Origin: Corynebacterium sp. HS2168-gen11
Lineage (GTDB): Bacteria > Actinomycetota > Actinomycetes > Mycobacteriales > Mycobacteriaceae
DNA: 64,000 nt
Direction of reading: 5' to 3'
Assembly: GCF_024834075.1 (NCBI RefSeq)
Contig: NZ_JANUXR010000003.1
Location: forward strand, 1-64,000
How positions within the stretch are numbered: the stretch's first letter is position 1; every line of letters starts with the position of its first letter. The notes under the pieces were generated by a model. The model was not told the origin of the DNA and did not search any database. It saw only the letters and a list, made by a program, of their open reading frames with translations. Position numbers and translations under genes: made by a program. Shown here piece after piece: positions 1-9,647 of this stretch.

Positions 1-116
1 GTCGGTGGTTATAGCATTGGGGGTACGCCCGGTCCCATTCCGAACCCGGAAGCTAAGCCTAATTGCGCTGATGGTACTGCAAACGGGAGTTTGTGGGAGA
101 GTAAGACACCGCCGAC
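1..116 (+). rRNA. rrf: 5S ribosomal RNA
   Basis: The sequence matches the bacterial 5S rRNA pattern, with the conserved block CCATTCCGAACCCGGAAG and a terminal helix pairing the first eight bases with the last eight. The gene starts at or within a base or two of the window edge. It is presumably the last gene of an rRNA operon whose 16S and 23S genes lie to the left. Confidence 0.93.
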
Positions 117-133
117 CTAAAACTTAAAATAAT

Positions 134-180
134 GCACGGCAGGCTCTAACAATTTTGGTTGTTAGAGCCTGCCGTGCTAT
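134..180 (+). terminator. rRNA operon terminator
   Basis: A perfect 19-bp inverted repeat (134-152 paired with 159-177, six-base loop) follows the 5S gene. The long stem directly behind an rRNA gene marks it as the operon terminator, although the following T-tract is weak. Confidence 0.85.
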
Positions 181-1034
181 ACGCATACCCATGTTGAGTA
201 CGACATTCCTTGCTACACAGTGTGTATACAAGCTAAATAGAAAATATGCAACACAATATAGACTGCTCTATTACTATTCTCAGTGGCGCCGCATTTGGTG
301 GATGTTTAGAAATTTATACGTGATGAGTACAACACTGGCATCTAACTATTTGGAATCCTTGTAGTAGGCAATGACACACCAAGCGCATGTAGTGTGTAGA
401 CATGCTGCCCCATGCGCTCGCTTGCTGAAAATCTTTTGTTGGGCTGGATCGGTTTTTAGCCATCTTGGTTGCGCTTGAAGCACTATCTTTTAACCATGAA
501 ACCATCAAGTATCAACACTGTTCACAGCCTGTGTTGTGCTTTTCAACTGCCTTCCTGTTACACAGCAGGTTGGAACACGTAGTCTTATGAGTTTCAGGTA
601 ATTGTATTGCTGAATGGATGGTTATCTTTTACGGCACGTTTGATTCAAAGGATACGCCGTTTTTTGTTTTCAACGTCGACTGTGGCGCATATACAGGAAG
701 CATGTGCAGCATGACGTGAGCGACTTTGCATCGTTGCTTATTGGTCGAACGCTGTGTATTGGCGATAACGGAGTGTCTTTCTCTCGAAAGGCTATCTGGT
801 CACTGCTACAGCGTTGTATTGCCATCGAATCGACCAACTTTAGTGAGCGATTCTTTGAGCATGTTTGACAGCCAATGCTACGGCCGCAACGCATACATAC
901 CTATGACGGTATGTTCTTATAATCGAGAAAATTTCCTTAATAGGGTAGTGCCAGTCTATTCGCAAGAAGAACCTTCTGCGGCCCACAGATCCATGTGCTT
1001 TACCTGTGAGGTATTTGACTGGCACCTCAAGGTC
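178..1034. other. Long intergenic stretch, no gene seen
   Basis: About 850 bases with only short, overlapping open frames on both strands. None has a convincing ribosome binding site, protein-like composition or recognisable motif. The stretch separates the rRNA operon from the convergent surface-protein gene. Near 634-668 a weak stem with arms ACGGC and GCCGT is followed by six Ts, which could be a terminator. Confidence 0.5.
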
Positions 1035-4000
1035 TTATGGCTTCGGACGGAACGTCGTCAGGCCAAGTCCGACCATCACAATCAAAATTAAGAGCGCAAG
1101 CGTGGTTGGAATCATTGCCGCAACCGTATTGGCAGCTTTTTCTTTTTGATGGTTCATTTTCGCGTTGCCGTGACGAATGGTCTGGCGTGGCAAACCAAGC
1201 AGCTCTGCCGTGACCTTTTGATCGGCCTTTGGCGCATTCAACAACGTCGGTGAGGTGTGTGTAGGTGAGCCTTCTGCTGAGTTCTCTGGTGAGCGCTCAC
1301 CTTCACTGTTCTCGGCAGGTTCTTGTGGGACTTCACTTTGGTTATTTTGAGTTTGTCCCTGCGCAATGTGGCGCGCCAATAAGGATCCGCCAACAGCTCC
1401 CGCACCTGCACCAGCTACCCCTCCAGCAGCGATCGGCAGCGCTGGGTTCGATCCTAGGACGCTAGGGTGAGCAGTACCTGGTCCGCCTGAATTGGTAGCA
1501 TCGCCGTTTGCCGGGCTTTGTGCAGCAGTCTGTGCCGCTGATGCGCCAAGAGCACTCACTGCTAATGCACCACCTGCAGTGCCAACTAATGTCGAGAACG
1601 CAGGTGGAACAGGGGCCTGTGTCCCTGAAGGTTTGGTGGCAGGTTCTATTACCTTTGGTCGCGTCGTAGGCTGTGCCGGTGTGCTTGGCTGAACCGGTGT
1701 AGCTGTCGGCTCATCAGGCTGGGTAGGATCAGGTTTGCTTGTCTTTCCAGGTTTCGGTTTGCCAGTCTGGCTTGGTTGTGGCTCATTCGGCCGTGTAGGT
1801 TCAGGCTTGCCAGTCTGGCCAGGTTCTGGCTTCGGCTTATCCGGCTGTGTAGCCTCCGAAGATGGTTTTGGCTGTGGCGTATGCGACGGCACAGCCTCTC
1901 CGGACGGCACCGTTGTCGTCGGTGGTGTTGTACCTGCATCTACAGAAGGATCCTTGATCCCGCAGTCTTGGCGAAGCTGCACGAGTTGATCGAGCTCAAC
2001 GCGTCGTGAAGCAAGCAGTTCAGTCTTTTCGTTGAGCAGCGTTTGCGCGTGAGTCAGTTCGGCACTGAGTCGTTGAATCTCAGTGGTCGAAGTGTCCTGC
2101 TGCGCGGTTAGCACGGCTTGTGCAAGCGCAGGATACTCTGCGAGATCAACGGTGCCTTCAATTGCAGCATCGACCGTCAGTGCTTGTAATGCCTGATTCG
2201 CCTGGAAACGCTGATCGTTTCGCAGGCTCGTGAGCTGAAGCTGGAGTTCGTTGAGGTGCAGCATCGTTTCATTGACACGGTGCAGCGCCTCATGTGTCTG
2301 TTCTTCAGTAGCGATGACGGTATTAAGCTGTTCGTGGTACTCATGCGTGTGAGGTACTTCGACCAGCAGAGCCTTGAGTTCACTGCGCTGAGTGGAAATC
2401 AGCTGCCATTGGCTGTTCAACGTGGCTTCAAGCTGGTTCAACACGGTACGCGTGGTCGCTGCATCCGTGGTCTCACCATTGGCAGTTGTGGCATCGAATC
2501 CTTGCAGCCGCAGCTCCAGAGCATCATATTCTGTGTTTAACGCATGAATATGATCCTGTAGCTGTTGGATTTTCTGTTTCCGTGCGGAAATTTGCGAAAT
2601 GAGGTCTGAAGATTCATATCGGCGAGTAAGAGCGTCAATGGTGTTCGTAAGTTCCGAACGTTCTGCAAGTAGGTTTTTGTGCACGCTGAATGCGTGATCC
2701 ACTGCTGCTTGATTGCTGTTTACTAAGGCTTGCAATGCGGAGAGGTCAGCAGTGTTTGTGCGATTGAGATTTGCAGTTAGCGTTTCAAGCTGCGACTGGA
2801 AACGTGTACTTTGCTCAGCGATATGCGTGAGTTGCTGCTCTAAGAAACGACGTTCGTGAGAGGTAACCAACGCAAGATCAAAAGCTTGTTCACCCGTCTG
2901 GATGACTGCGCCGATATGATATTGACGTCCATTCGCCGGAACATAAGATGCACTAGCGCTAGAATCATGAGTTGCTGATGTCAAACTGCGGTATTGTATG
3001 CTGCCGTCGGCAAAGTGCAAGGCTAAAGCATCAAAATCAGCAGTATCAGTTGCTGGATCACGTTCGACGCCATCACGCAGTGGGGTAGCGCTGATTAATA
3101 CATCTGTCAGTACACGATCCTGTGGTGCAAACTGCTCAGCGATTGCAGTTCGTTGTTCAGCTGAAGCATGAGGCAGCAGCAGCGCGAGATTGTGCTGTCC
3201 CCGGAAACGGAGTGCCTGCGTCTCAAGTGTCCGACTGGTTGCAAGCGGCACCAGAAAATCTTGAGCGACGCTTGTGTCTGTGAGTCCGGGAAGTAATCCT
3301 CGCACGATTGCTACTGGACCACCATCGGTGATCGAAACAGCTGGAATCAGCAAGGTTTGGTTCTGCGGGCGTTGGAGCTCTAGGAAATAGTGGTGCGGCT
3401 CGACCGTCGCACTTGGCAGTTCATGCACAATCGCCTGCGTGCGGGTATCAATAAGATGATAACCAATAAACTCCATGGAATCATCACGCTGAATTGTGCG
3501 CTCTGCTAATGAAAGATACTGCTCAACAGCGTGTTTATTGGCTTCGTTTTCGGCTAGTGCTGCTTGCACCTGACGCAATTGTGTTTCTTGCTCGTCACGA
3601 GCAGCGCCGCCTGGAGCAGCACCGTCAGTGTCAGTGCCAAGGGCGTCTGCCTGTGCTTGTTGCAATGCGGCTTGGCTTTCAAGGAGTTGCGTATTCGCAC
3701 GCTCGAGGTCGTCGACTGCTTGTGCTAATTGTTCATCGATACGCTGACGCTGCTTATCTAGCACGAGGGCCTGTTCGACGTACTCGCGGTACTCTATAGC
3801 ATCTTGGCCGTCAAGAGCCTGTTCAAGCTCCTGTAACTGAAGTTCTTCTGCTTGCAGCGTCGTTTGCGCAGCTTGCTGTTCCACTCGGAGTTGATCACGC
3901 TGCGTTTCAATCCAGATACGATCTTGCGCGCGCAGCTGTGAATAACTGTTATCTAGCGTGTTCTTCCAGTTAGCTTCAAGCGTATCGGTTGCTGATGTGT

Positions 4001-4589
4001 GCTCAGCAAGAGTAGTCAGGAGCGTCGTGATCTGTTGATATTGCTGTTGTTGCAGCTCTGAAAGCGTTGTGGTATCCACAGCTTCCAGACGTTCCTGTAA
4101 GGTTTGGCGCAGAATCGCAAGCTCATCACGAACAGTCTGACGTTGTTGCTGCAAGAGGCGAAACTCTTGCTGATGTTCATTCAATGTTTCAGTCGTGCGC
4201 TGAATCTGCTCCTCAAGGGCAGAACGTTCGCTGTGCAGAGTCTGAATCGTCTGGCGCGAAGATTCCTGGGCGCGAGAGAGCTCGTCTTGTACCGACTTTA
4301 ATAATTGCGTGCGATGCTCACTTTGGCGCAATTGCTGCAAGTGTTGCTGCAACTCGAGCGTTTGCTGTTGTGCGGTTGTGAGTTCTTGCGTAAGTGTCTG
4401 GATCGCTAAGGTTGCGCTTGTTACGCGCGTGCTTATCGACGCATCGGTGCATGCTTGTTCCCCATGCGTCGATGTGAGAGGTTGAGCTGCGGCAGGTGAG
4501 AAGGAAATAACATGTGGTGTCAACAATAGAGTGCTCACCAGACCTAAACTGAACACAGTTTTCTTGCGTGAATGTGCTGTTTGTGCCAT
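1035..4589 (-). CDS. Secreted membrane-anchored coiled-coil surface protein
   Basis: 1184 residues; family not recognised. The N-terminus has a basic start and a hydrophobic core ending near AAAQP (about residue 36), which reads as a Sec signal peptide. Residues about 50-365 and 585-870 are very rich in Q, E, L, T and A with heptad-like spacing, so two long coiled-coil arms. Between them (about 370-580) lies a segment with beta-like, globular composition. A Pro/Lys/Thr-rich stalk (about 880-995, many GKPEP-type repeats) and an Ala/Gly-rich stretch follow. A single membrane segment at about 1155-1177 and a short tail ending RPKP close the protein; no LPxTG motif is seen. I see only two cysteines, C47 and one near 874, just outside the two arms. 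Inference: an extracellular antiparallel hairpin lifted off the membrane by a proline-rich stalk. It stands alone, with no operon partner. Confidence 0.85.
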   Translation of the reverse strand: MAQTAHSRKKTVFSLGLVSTLLLTPHVISFSPAAAQPLTSTHGEQACTDASISTRVTSATLAIQTLTQELTTAQQQTLELQQHLQQLRQSEHRTQLLKSVQDELSRAQESSRQTIQTLHSERSALEEQIQRTTETLNEHQQEFRLLQQQRQTVRDELAILRQTLQERLEAVDTTTLSELQQQQYQQITTLLTTLAEHTSATDTLEANWKNTLDNSYSQLRAQDRIWIETQRDQLRVEQQAAQTTLQAEELQLQELEQALDGQDAIEYREYVEQALVLDKQRQRIDEQLAQAVDDLERANTQLLESQAALQQAQADALGTDTDGAAPGGAARDEQETQLRQVQAALAENEANKHAVEQYLSLAERTIQRDDSMEFIGYHLIDTRTQAIVHELPSATVEPHHYFLELQRPQNQTLLIPAVSITDGGPVAIVRGLLPGLTDTSVAQDFLVPLATSRTLETQALRFRGQHNLALLLPHASAEQRTAIAEQFAPQDRVLTDVLISATPLRDGVERDPATDTADFDALALHFADGSIQYRSLTSATHDSSASASYVPANGRQYHIGAVIQTGEQAFDLALVTSHERRFLEQQLTHIAEQSTRFQSQLETLTANLNRTNTADLSALQALVNSNQAAVDHAFSVHKNLLAERSELTNTIDALTRRYESSDLISQISARKQKIQQLQDHIHALNTEYDALELRLQGFDATTANGETTDAATTRTVLNQLEATLNSQWQLISTQRSELKALLVEVPHTHEYHEQLNTVIATEEQTHEALHRVNETMLHLNELQLQLTSLRNDQRFQANQALQALTVDAAIEGTVDLAEYPALAQAVLTAQQDTSTTEIQRLSAELTHAQTLLNEKTELLASRRVELDQLVQLRQDCGIKDPSVDAGTTPPTTTVPSGEAVPSHTPQPKPSSEATQPDKPKPEPGQTGKPEPTRPNEPQPSQTGKPKPGKTSKPDPTQPDEPTATPVQPSTPAQPTTRPKVIEPATKPSGTQAPVPPAFSTLVGTAGGALAVSALGASAAQTAAQSPANGDATNSGGPGTAHPSVLGSNPALPIAAGGVAGAGAGAVGGSLLARHIAQGQTQNNQSEVPQEPAENSEGERSPENSAEGSPTHTSPTLLNAPKADQKVTAELLGLPRQTIRHGNAKMNHQKEKAANTVAAMIPTTLALLILIVMVGLGLTTFRPKP

Positions 4590-4720
4590 ATGCTGCTATT
4601 CCCTCCTTCATGCAATTGTCGTTTCGGTCGTTTGTAATAACTACAAACCTTGAAGTTATAAATAAGTTATACCCATTCCATCTTAGGCGTTCGGCGCTTA
4701 AATAACCAGTCGTTCTGGCA

Positions 4721-4987
4721 TTAATTTTTAAGAATCTTGTAAGTTTCCTTATTCTTCGACAAAACTGCAGTTAGACTTTTGATCTGTGCAGTTTTGAGAA
4801 GTGGTGGATTTGTGGAAGTTGTATACTTTTCTAAGAAAAATTGAGCCGTAGAATGGGGTATTTGAACATATTGTTGTAGCGTATTTATTGCTTCGGAATG
4901 GTTAAATGGCGCGTATTTAGATGCGGGAGAAAACTTATTAAATAGCGCTTTCTGGGTAATAAGTTTTATTAATGGCCTTTCAATCAT
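4721..4987 (-). CDS. Uncertain small hypothetical protein (88 aa)
   Basis: A low-GC open frame with fairly protein-like composition (lysine-rich, helical C-terminal half). No family is recognised. Doubts: the start codon sits inside a perfect inverted repeat (4977-5004), and no ribosome binding site is visible upstream. The tail vaguely resembles the C-terminal part of small XRE-type regulators, so it could be a decayed gene remnant. It lies upstream of the large surface-protein gene on the same strand, with a 130-base gap. Confidence 0.25.
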   Translation of the reverse strand: MIERPLIKLITQKALFNKFSPASKYAPFNHSEAINTLQQYVQIPHSTAQFFLEKYTTSTNPPLLKTAQIKSLTAVLSKNKETYKILKN

Positions 4988-5004
4988 ATGTCTATGATTG
5001 AAAG
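4977..5004. repeat. Perfect 11-bp inverted repeat
   Basis: CTTTCAATCAT (4977-4987) pairs exactly with ATGATTGAAAG (4994-5004) around a six-base loop. It is followed on the plus strand by TTTTG. It may be an operator, a terminator or a mobile-element scar. Confidence 0.6.
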
Positions 5005-5316
5005 TTTTGTTGCGAGTGGGTAGCTTCTGGCTGTGGCGACGCGATCGTGCAGCATGAAGGCTGTATGTAGAACTTATGCCGCCCCTGTCGGGGAGGTGTT
5101 TAAAACTTGAACGGTTGGGGATAATAGGTGTGTGCGACGTGAATTACACGAAGAATAATGTTTTGTGGCAATGATTGTTTAGGGGTAGGCAATTTGCTAC
5201 TAGTTTTAGTGCTGTGCGTGATGTTTTTTGAGCAAAACAGGCTTTTATCAGACCCTCATCCATAATGCACGAGAATGTGGGAAATATAACAGAAATTGCG
5301 CCACGGGGGAGCGTCG
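5005..5316. other. Intergenic stretch, no gene seen
   Basis: No convincing coding frame. At 5311-5323 it contains one exact copy (minus orientation) of the dispersed repeat TGCTTGACGACGC, just beyond the stop codon of the fluoride-channel pair. Confidence 0.4.
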
Positions 5317-5628
5317 TCAAGCATGCAAAAGTGCAATGCAGAAAATGCCGCTCGTTACGGTAAGCAGAAAATACCCCAGGGCGAACAAGGGGCGTTTGCG
5401 CTGTATGAATGTCCCAAGTTCTTTGGCAAGCGTGGACCACGTTGAAAGCGCGCCGGCAAAACCTGCGCTTAAGAATATGTAGTCGGGGACGGCCATTGTT
5501 AATGCCAGCACGATGCAGGCGAGACAATTTGCTACATATGTTCCGGCTGGTGTCGGCAAAAGTTTGCTGAAGCTAAACCTGCCGATGCCGCCGAAAAACG
5601 CGCCTATCGCAATAAGAGCAAGTGTCAT
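5317..5628 (-). CDS. crcB: Fluoride channel subunit, CrcB/FluC family (second of pair)
   Basis: 103 residues with about four hydrophobic helices, the size usual for FluC. FluC proteins form dimeric fluoride-selective channels that expel F- from the cytoplasm. Visible family features are the early glycine motif GGIGRF, an Asn in the second helix region (VANCLA), and an STWST stretch in the place of the usual TTFST motif. It overlaps the upstream crcB by four bases (ATGA at 5625-5628), so the two are translationally coupled and probably make a heterodimer, as in other Gram-positive bacteria with paired crcB genes. No fluoride riboswitch was recognised upstream of the pair. Confidence 0.85.
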   Translation of the reverse strand: MTLALIAIGAFFGGIGRFSFSKLLPTPAGTYVANCLACIVLALTMAVPDYIFLSAGFAGALSTWSTLAKELGTFIQRKRPLFALGYFLLTVTSGIFCIALLHA

Positions 5629-6008
5629 GATTGGTCACCTGAGGGCGGATTATGCGTGTGGCTGCGTTTGTTGGCTAGCGCATCGCCAGTTGCCCAGGCT
5701 GCGACGCACATTGTGAGCGTGGCAAACATTTGGCCTAGAGCCAGCGGCAAAGGGAGATCTGCCAGGAGGGCTGCAAATGCAGAAAAACTGGTAAAGCCAC
5801 CTAGAATGCCGGTGCCGAAAAATACTTGTAAGGCTTCGCGGCGAACGTGCAAGAGTCCCATGCAGAAACATCCGAACGCATTGATACCTAGCAGAGTTGC
5901 GGTGGTGGATAGAGAAGTACTGAAATCGAAGATGCATACTCTTGCGACTGCCCCAATGGCGGCACCGAGGCCGGCAAGGAGTGCGAGTTTGGGGTCAATA
6001 GCGTGCAT
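5625..6008 (-). CDS. crcB: Fluoride channel subunit, CrcB/FluC family (first of pair)
   Basis: 127 residues with four predicted membrane segments. Conserved motifs include GAAIGAVARV near the N-terminus, INAFGCF in the second helix, and GILGGFTSFSAF, the FluC pore motif region. The C-terminus is a short polar tail. It is the first gene of a two-gene operon transcribed leftward, away from pgm. The ATG at 6006-6008 starts the first recognisable family motif close to the expected distance. Function follows from family membership: fluoride export together with the neighbouring subunit. Confidence 0.87.
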   Translation of the reverse strand: MHAIDPKLALLAGLGAAIGAVARVCIFDFSTSLSTTATLLGINAFGCFCMGLLHVRREALQVFFGTGILGGFTSFSAFAALLADLPLPLALGQMFATLTMCVAAWATGDALANKRSHTHNPPSGDQS

Positions 6009-6187
6009 AAATATTGAGCCTACACCACCGATTTTCTTCGCTGACGAAGATTACACAAGAAAAGATGGCAGAAGCCGTGCATTTTTTGGCGAAAACGATA
6101 AGAATATAAAGAGTACATAGAATCTGTTGTCTCTATGTGTGCAGATTTTGTTTTCGACAGATAGCCTTCCATTTAAAGGAGACCACG

Positions 6188-7846
6188 ATGGCTCACCCTC
6201 GCGCTGGACAACTCGCGCAACCTCAGGATCTGATTGATATCGCTGAGCTTGTGACCGCTTATTACACTCGCATTCCAGATGCCGATAATCCGGATCAGCA
6301 AGTTGCATTCGGTACTTCGGGGCATCGTGGTTCTTCTCTTGATACTGCTTTTAACGAGCATCATATCTTGGCTACCACCCAGGCAATTGTGGATTATCGT
6401 CGTGGACAAGGCATCGGTGGACCTGTGTTTATCGGCCGTGATCCACACGCACTTTCCGAGCCTGCAATGATTTCCGCACTTGAGGTTTTGCTGGCCAACG
6501 ATATTACTGTGCTGGTTGACGCACAAGGTCGCTACACCCCAACTCCAGCAGTGTCCCATGCAATTTTGGCGCACAACGCAGCACTTGCTGGTGGGGTGAC
6601 CGGTACGGATCCAAAACGTGCCGACGGCATTGTCATTACGCCATCGCACAACCCACCTCGTGATGGTGGTTTTAAGTACAATCCACCAAATGGTGGCCCG
6701 GCAGATACCGATGCAACCGACTGGATTGCTGCTCGCGCGAATGAGCTCATGCGTGCTGGTCTGCGCGACGTAAAGCGGACTCCGGTTGCAGGTGTGCTGG
6801 ATGAACGCACACTCAAGCATGACTATATGCAGCACTATATTGCTGACCTGCCAAATGTGATCGACATTGCTGCTATCCGTGATTCTGGCATTAGCATCGG
6901 TGCTGATCCAATGGGTGGCGCATCGGTTGATTATTGGGGTCGTATCGCTGAGGTACACAAGCTGAACCTGGAAGTGGTCAATCCACTGGTAGATGCCACC
7001 TGGCGATTCATGACCCTTGATACCGATGGCAAGATCCGTATGGACTGCTCGAGCCCGAACTCGATGGCTTCACTGGTACACAACCGTTCCAAGTACGATA
7101 TCGCAACCGGCAATGACGCTGATGCTGATCGTCATGGCATTGTTACCCCAGATGCCGGTTTGATGAATCCAAACCACTACCTTGCCGTTGTTATTGAATA
7201 CCTGTTCACGCATCGTCCAGGTTGGAACACCGATGCTGTGGGCAAGACCTTAGTATCCTCCTCGATGATCGACCGCGTAGTGGCGAGCTTGGGCAAGAAG
7301 CTTGTGGAAGTCCCAGTTGGTTTCAAGTGGTTCGTACCAGGGCTTATCGACGGTTCCATCGGTTTCGGCGGCGAGGAATCGGCAGGTGCCTCCTTCCTGC
7401 GCCACAACGGTACTGTATGGTCAACCGATAAAGACGGCCTGATCTTAGACCTGCTTGCTTCTGAAATTACTGCAGTAACCGGAAAGACTCCATCACAGCG
7501 ATATGCAGAACTTGCGGCAGAATTTGGTGCACCTGCATATGCACGTACCGATGCTGATGCTAATCGTGAGCAAAAGGCTGTACTGAAGGCATTAAGCCCA
7601 GAGCAAGTAACTGCAACTGAGCTTGCAGGGGAGGCAATTACTGCGAAGTTAGTTGCCGCACCTGGCAATGGTGCAGCTATTGGTGGTTTGAAGGTGACAA
7701 CTGAAAACGCATGGTTTGCAGCTCGTCCATCTGGTACCGAAGATAAGTACAAGATTTATGCAGAATCCTTCCGAGGTGCTGAGCACTTGGCATTAGTGCA
7801 GCAGGAAGCACAAGCACTGGTTTCGAGTGTGTTGGAAAATAACTAA
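6188..7846 (+). CDS. pgm: Phosphoglucomutase (alpha-D-glucose phosphate-specific)
   Basis: 552 residues. It interconverts glucose-1-phosphate and glucose-6-phosphate, linking glycolysis to glycogen, trehalose and cell-wall sugar nucleotides in the cytoplasm. The alpha-phosphohexomutase motifs are all present: catalytic-serine loop TPSHNPP (phosphoserine S153), magnesium loop DADADRHG near residue 310, sugar-binding GEESAGASF near 396, and phosphate-binding [10 protein letters not shown] near 513. I place the start at 6188 rather than the upstream in-frame ATG at 6137, because AAAGGAG at 6175-6181 is correctly spaced and the extra 17 residues are not family-like. It is transcribed divergently from the fluoride-channel pair. 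Confidence 0.95.
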   Translation: MAHPRAGQLAQPQDLIDIAELVTAYYTRIPDADNPDQQVAFGTSGHRGSSLDTAFNEHHILATTQAIVDYRRGQGIGGPVFIGRDPHALSEPAMISALEVLLANDITVLVDAQGRYTPTPAVSHAILAHNAALAGGVTGTDPKRADGIVITPSHNPPRDGGFKYNPPNGGPADTDATDWIAARANELMRAGLRDVKRTPVAGVLDERTLKHDYMQHYIADLPNVIDIAAIRDSGISIGADPMGGASVDYWGRIAEVHKLNLEVVNPLVDATWRFMTLDTDGKIRMDCSSPNSMASLVHNRSKYDIATGNDADADRHGIVTPDAGLMNPNHYLAVVIEYLFTHRPGWNTDAVGKTLVSSSMIDRVVASLGKKLVEVPVGFKWFVPGLIDGSIGFGGEESAGASFLRHNGTVWSTDKDGLILDLLASEITAVTGKTPSQRYAELAAEFGAPAYARTDADANREQKAVLKALSPEQVTATELAGEAITAKLVAAPGNGAAIGGLKVTTENAWFAARPSGTEDKYKIYAESFRGAEHLALVQQEAQALVSSVLENN

Positions 7847-8064
7847 GCACAATTCAGCAGGCTGATTCGAAACTGTTGGTGTGTATAAGAAACAGAGTCG
7901 AGCTGGCGGCGTCGATACGCAAAAAAAGATGCTGCGAGCTCGGCTTTTGTGTATCTTGTGCAGGCTGTGAGGAAGGTGCAATCATCGCTGGTAAACGGTG
8001 CGGGTGAGAGATGCATGCTGATTTCAGGAAGTGGGAATAGTGTTGTACGGCTTTTGGCAGGCAA

Positions 8065-8577
8065 ATGCCAGTAAAACTGACTATGCTTAGGGGCGTGAAA
8101 ACACAAACGCGCACTTCTGCTCCTTTGTCCCAAAGCTGGCAGTTGGTTGATCTTATTGGTTTGGCCTGCCGGTATGGGCTTGCGGCAGTGTGGATTTTTG
8201 CTGGTAGCACGAAACTTGGTCACCCAATGCAACTGGCTCAAACTATTGATGCGTACCGTATTTTTACCCAAGAATGGTCCTTTTTCTTAGCGCAACTCAT
8301 TGGGCCGCTCGAAATTGCAGGTGGTGTGATTTTGCTGCTGGGTATTGGGATACGTCCGGCTGCACGTGTGTCGCTGTATGTGCTGGTGCTTTTTATTATT
8401 GGCATTGGCCAAGCTTGGTATCGAGGATTGGTGATTGATTGTGGCTGCTTTGGTGAGCCAGATCTTGCTGATGGCGGTATGAGCTACGCGCTGACGATTG
8501 GCCGCGATTTGGTGTTGGTGGCAATGTCGATATGGACAATGCGGAGGCCGTTTACGAAGTTTGCGTTATATCCATAA
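8065..8577 (+). CDS. MauE/DoxX-family membrane protein
   Basis: About 170 residues with four predicted membrane helices. It carries the MauE-type signature VIDCGCFG between helices three and four. MauE-like proteins are often coupled to thioredoxin-fold partners and are thought to supply or relay reducing equivalents across the membrane. Here a DsbA-like protein is encoded 234 bases downstream on the same strand, which supports a redox role. The start is uncertain: ATG at 8065 and GTG at 8095 are both possible and neither has a strong binding site. Family assignment is good; the exact electron partner is inference. Confidence 0.75.
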   Translation: MPVKLTMLRGVKTQTRTSAPLSQSWQLVDLIGLACRYGLAAVWIFAGSTKLGHPMQLAQTIDAYRIFTQEWSFFLAQLIGPLEIAGGVILLLGIGIRPAARVSLYVLVLFIIGIGQAWYRGLVIDCGCFGEPDLADGGMSYALTIGRDLVLVAMSIWTMRRPFTKFALYP

Positions 8578-8634
8578 GCGCTTTGCTACGTGTAGCGGCT
8601 GTGCTTTGTGGGGGCAGGGCTGGTTCTGCGAGCG

Positions 8635-8735
8635 GCGTGAGCGGTGCTAATAATGAGCGGTGCTAATAATGAGCGGTGCTGGTTGCGAGGAGGCGCAGGT
8701 AGCACGAGCGGCGCTGATAACGAGCGGCACTGGCG
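8635..8735 (+). repeat. Short degenerate tandem repeat, unit GAGCGGTGCTAATAAT
   Basis: Two near-perfect units of GAGCGGTGCTAATAAT (from about 8638) are followed by looser copies (GAGCGGTGCTGGTTGC, GAGCGGCGCTGATAAC, GAGCGGCACTGGCGCC). It sits in the gap between the MauE-like and DsbA-like genes. Confidence 0.6.
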
Positions 8736-8811
8736 CCGGGAGTAGCGCGGGTAGGATGATGGTGTATAAAGCTGTGAAGCACTCCAATTTTGAATGATAA
8801 GGATGTCGAAC

Positions 8812-9522
8812 GTGAGTAAAAAAGTTACAAACCCAAATGAAAAAAGCTATGGCTTTATCATCGCCATTGTGGCCATTGTTATTCTGGCAGCGGCTGTGAT
8901 TGGTTATATTGTGACCAGCGGTAATAAAGCTGTAAGTGATAAATTTGCCAGCTTGAAGGCTGATCCTGTTGCCTTTAGCGTTTCAGTGGCTGACAATGCA
9001 GTGGAATTGAAAGCCGATTCGGTAGCTGCCGATGCACCAGTGGTTGATATCTATGAAGATTATTCCTGCCCACACTGCGCTGAGCTGGCAGAAGCAACTG
9101 ATGCGGATATGAAGCAGCTGCTTGAGGATGGCAAGGTGATTGTGCGTATTCGCAGCTTGAACTTCCTGGATCGCGATAACTTTGGGCATTCTTCGAAGGT
9201 TGGCGCAGCTGCTGAAGGCCTGGCAAAGTCGGGTAATGCTGCAGCATATTGGAACTTCCGTGCAAAGTTATTGGCAGATCAGTCCACCGCCTATGGCGTT
9301 TGGACCCCAGAAAACTTCTCTCAAATTGCTGCAGCCTACGGCGCTGATGATTCGGTAGTTGCAGACGTGAAGGATGAAGCATTTAACGACGCTTACCTTG
9401 CTTCAGCAAAGGCCAATGCAGCAAAGCTTGAAAAGGAACATGCCAAGATTTCTTCGCCACGAGTGATTATCAACGACAAGGAAGTTGAAAACCCATTCGA
9501 GTGGGTCGCTGAGATTCAGTAA
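8812..9522 (+). CDS. DsbA-family thiol oxidoreductase, membrane-anchored
   Basis: 236 residues. One N-terminal membrane segment (about residues 17-38) anchors a thioredoxin-fold domain on the outside. The active site is CPHC (C86, C89), preceded by VDIYEDYS, as in the actinobacterial DsbA/MdbA-like group that oxidises cysteines of exported proteins. The GTG at 8812 is preferred because AAGGA (8799-8803) lies eight bases upstream; the ATG at 8803 overlaps that site. The MauE-like gene upstream is a likely redox partner. Which exported proteins it serves is not visible; cysteine-containing surface proteins in this window would be candidates. Confidence 0.85.
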   Translation: MSKKVTNPNEKSYGFIIAIVAIVILAAAVIGYIVTSGNKAVSDKFASLKADPVAFSVSVADNAVELKADSVAADAPVVDIYEDYSCPHCAELAEATDADMKQLLEDGKVIVRIRSLNFLDRDNFGHSSKVGAAAEGLAKSGNAAAYWNFRAKLLADQSTAYGVWTPENFSQIAAAYGADDSVVADVKDEAFNDAYLASAKANAAKLEKEHAKISSPRVIINDKEVENPFEWVAEIQ

Positions 9523-9530
9523 TGCTGTGG

Positions 9531-9570
9531 CATGCAAAACTCCTCAGTGCTATTTGAGGAGTTTTGCATG
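9531..9570 (+). terminator. Hairpin terminator after the DsbA-like gene
   Basis: A 16-bp perfect stem (9531-9546 with 9555-9570, eight-base loop) nine bases after the stop codon. No long T-run follows, so efficiency is uncertain. Confidence 0.65.
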
Positions 9571-9647
9571 TCAGGAGTGCAATTTGGCGGAATTGCGTTG
9601 GTGATGTAGCCTGTAGGAGCATCAACTTGCATGGTGCAATTCTTTCC

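Noticed and set aside
155..1091. Several open frames on both strands after the rRNA terminator
   Set aside because: No ribosome binding sites, atypical residue composition and mutual overlap; one begins inside the terminator stem.
6009..6187. Fluoride riboswitch upstream of the crcB pair
   Set aside because: The conserved riboswitch core motifs were not found in the intergenic region.
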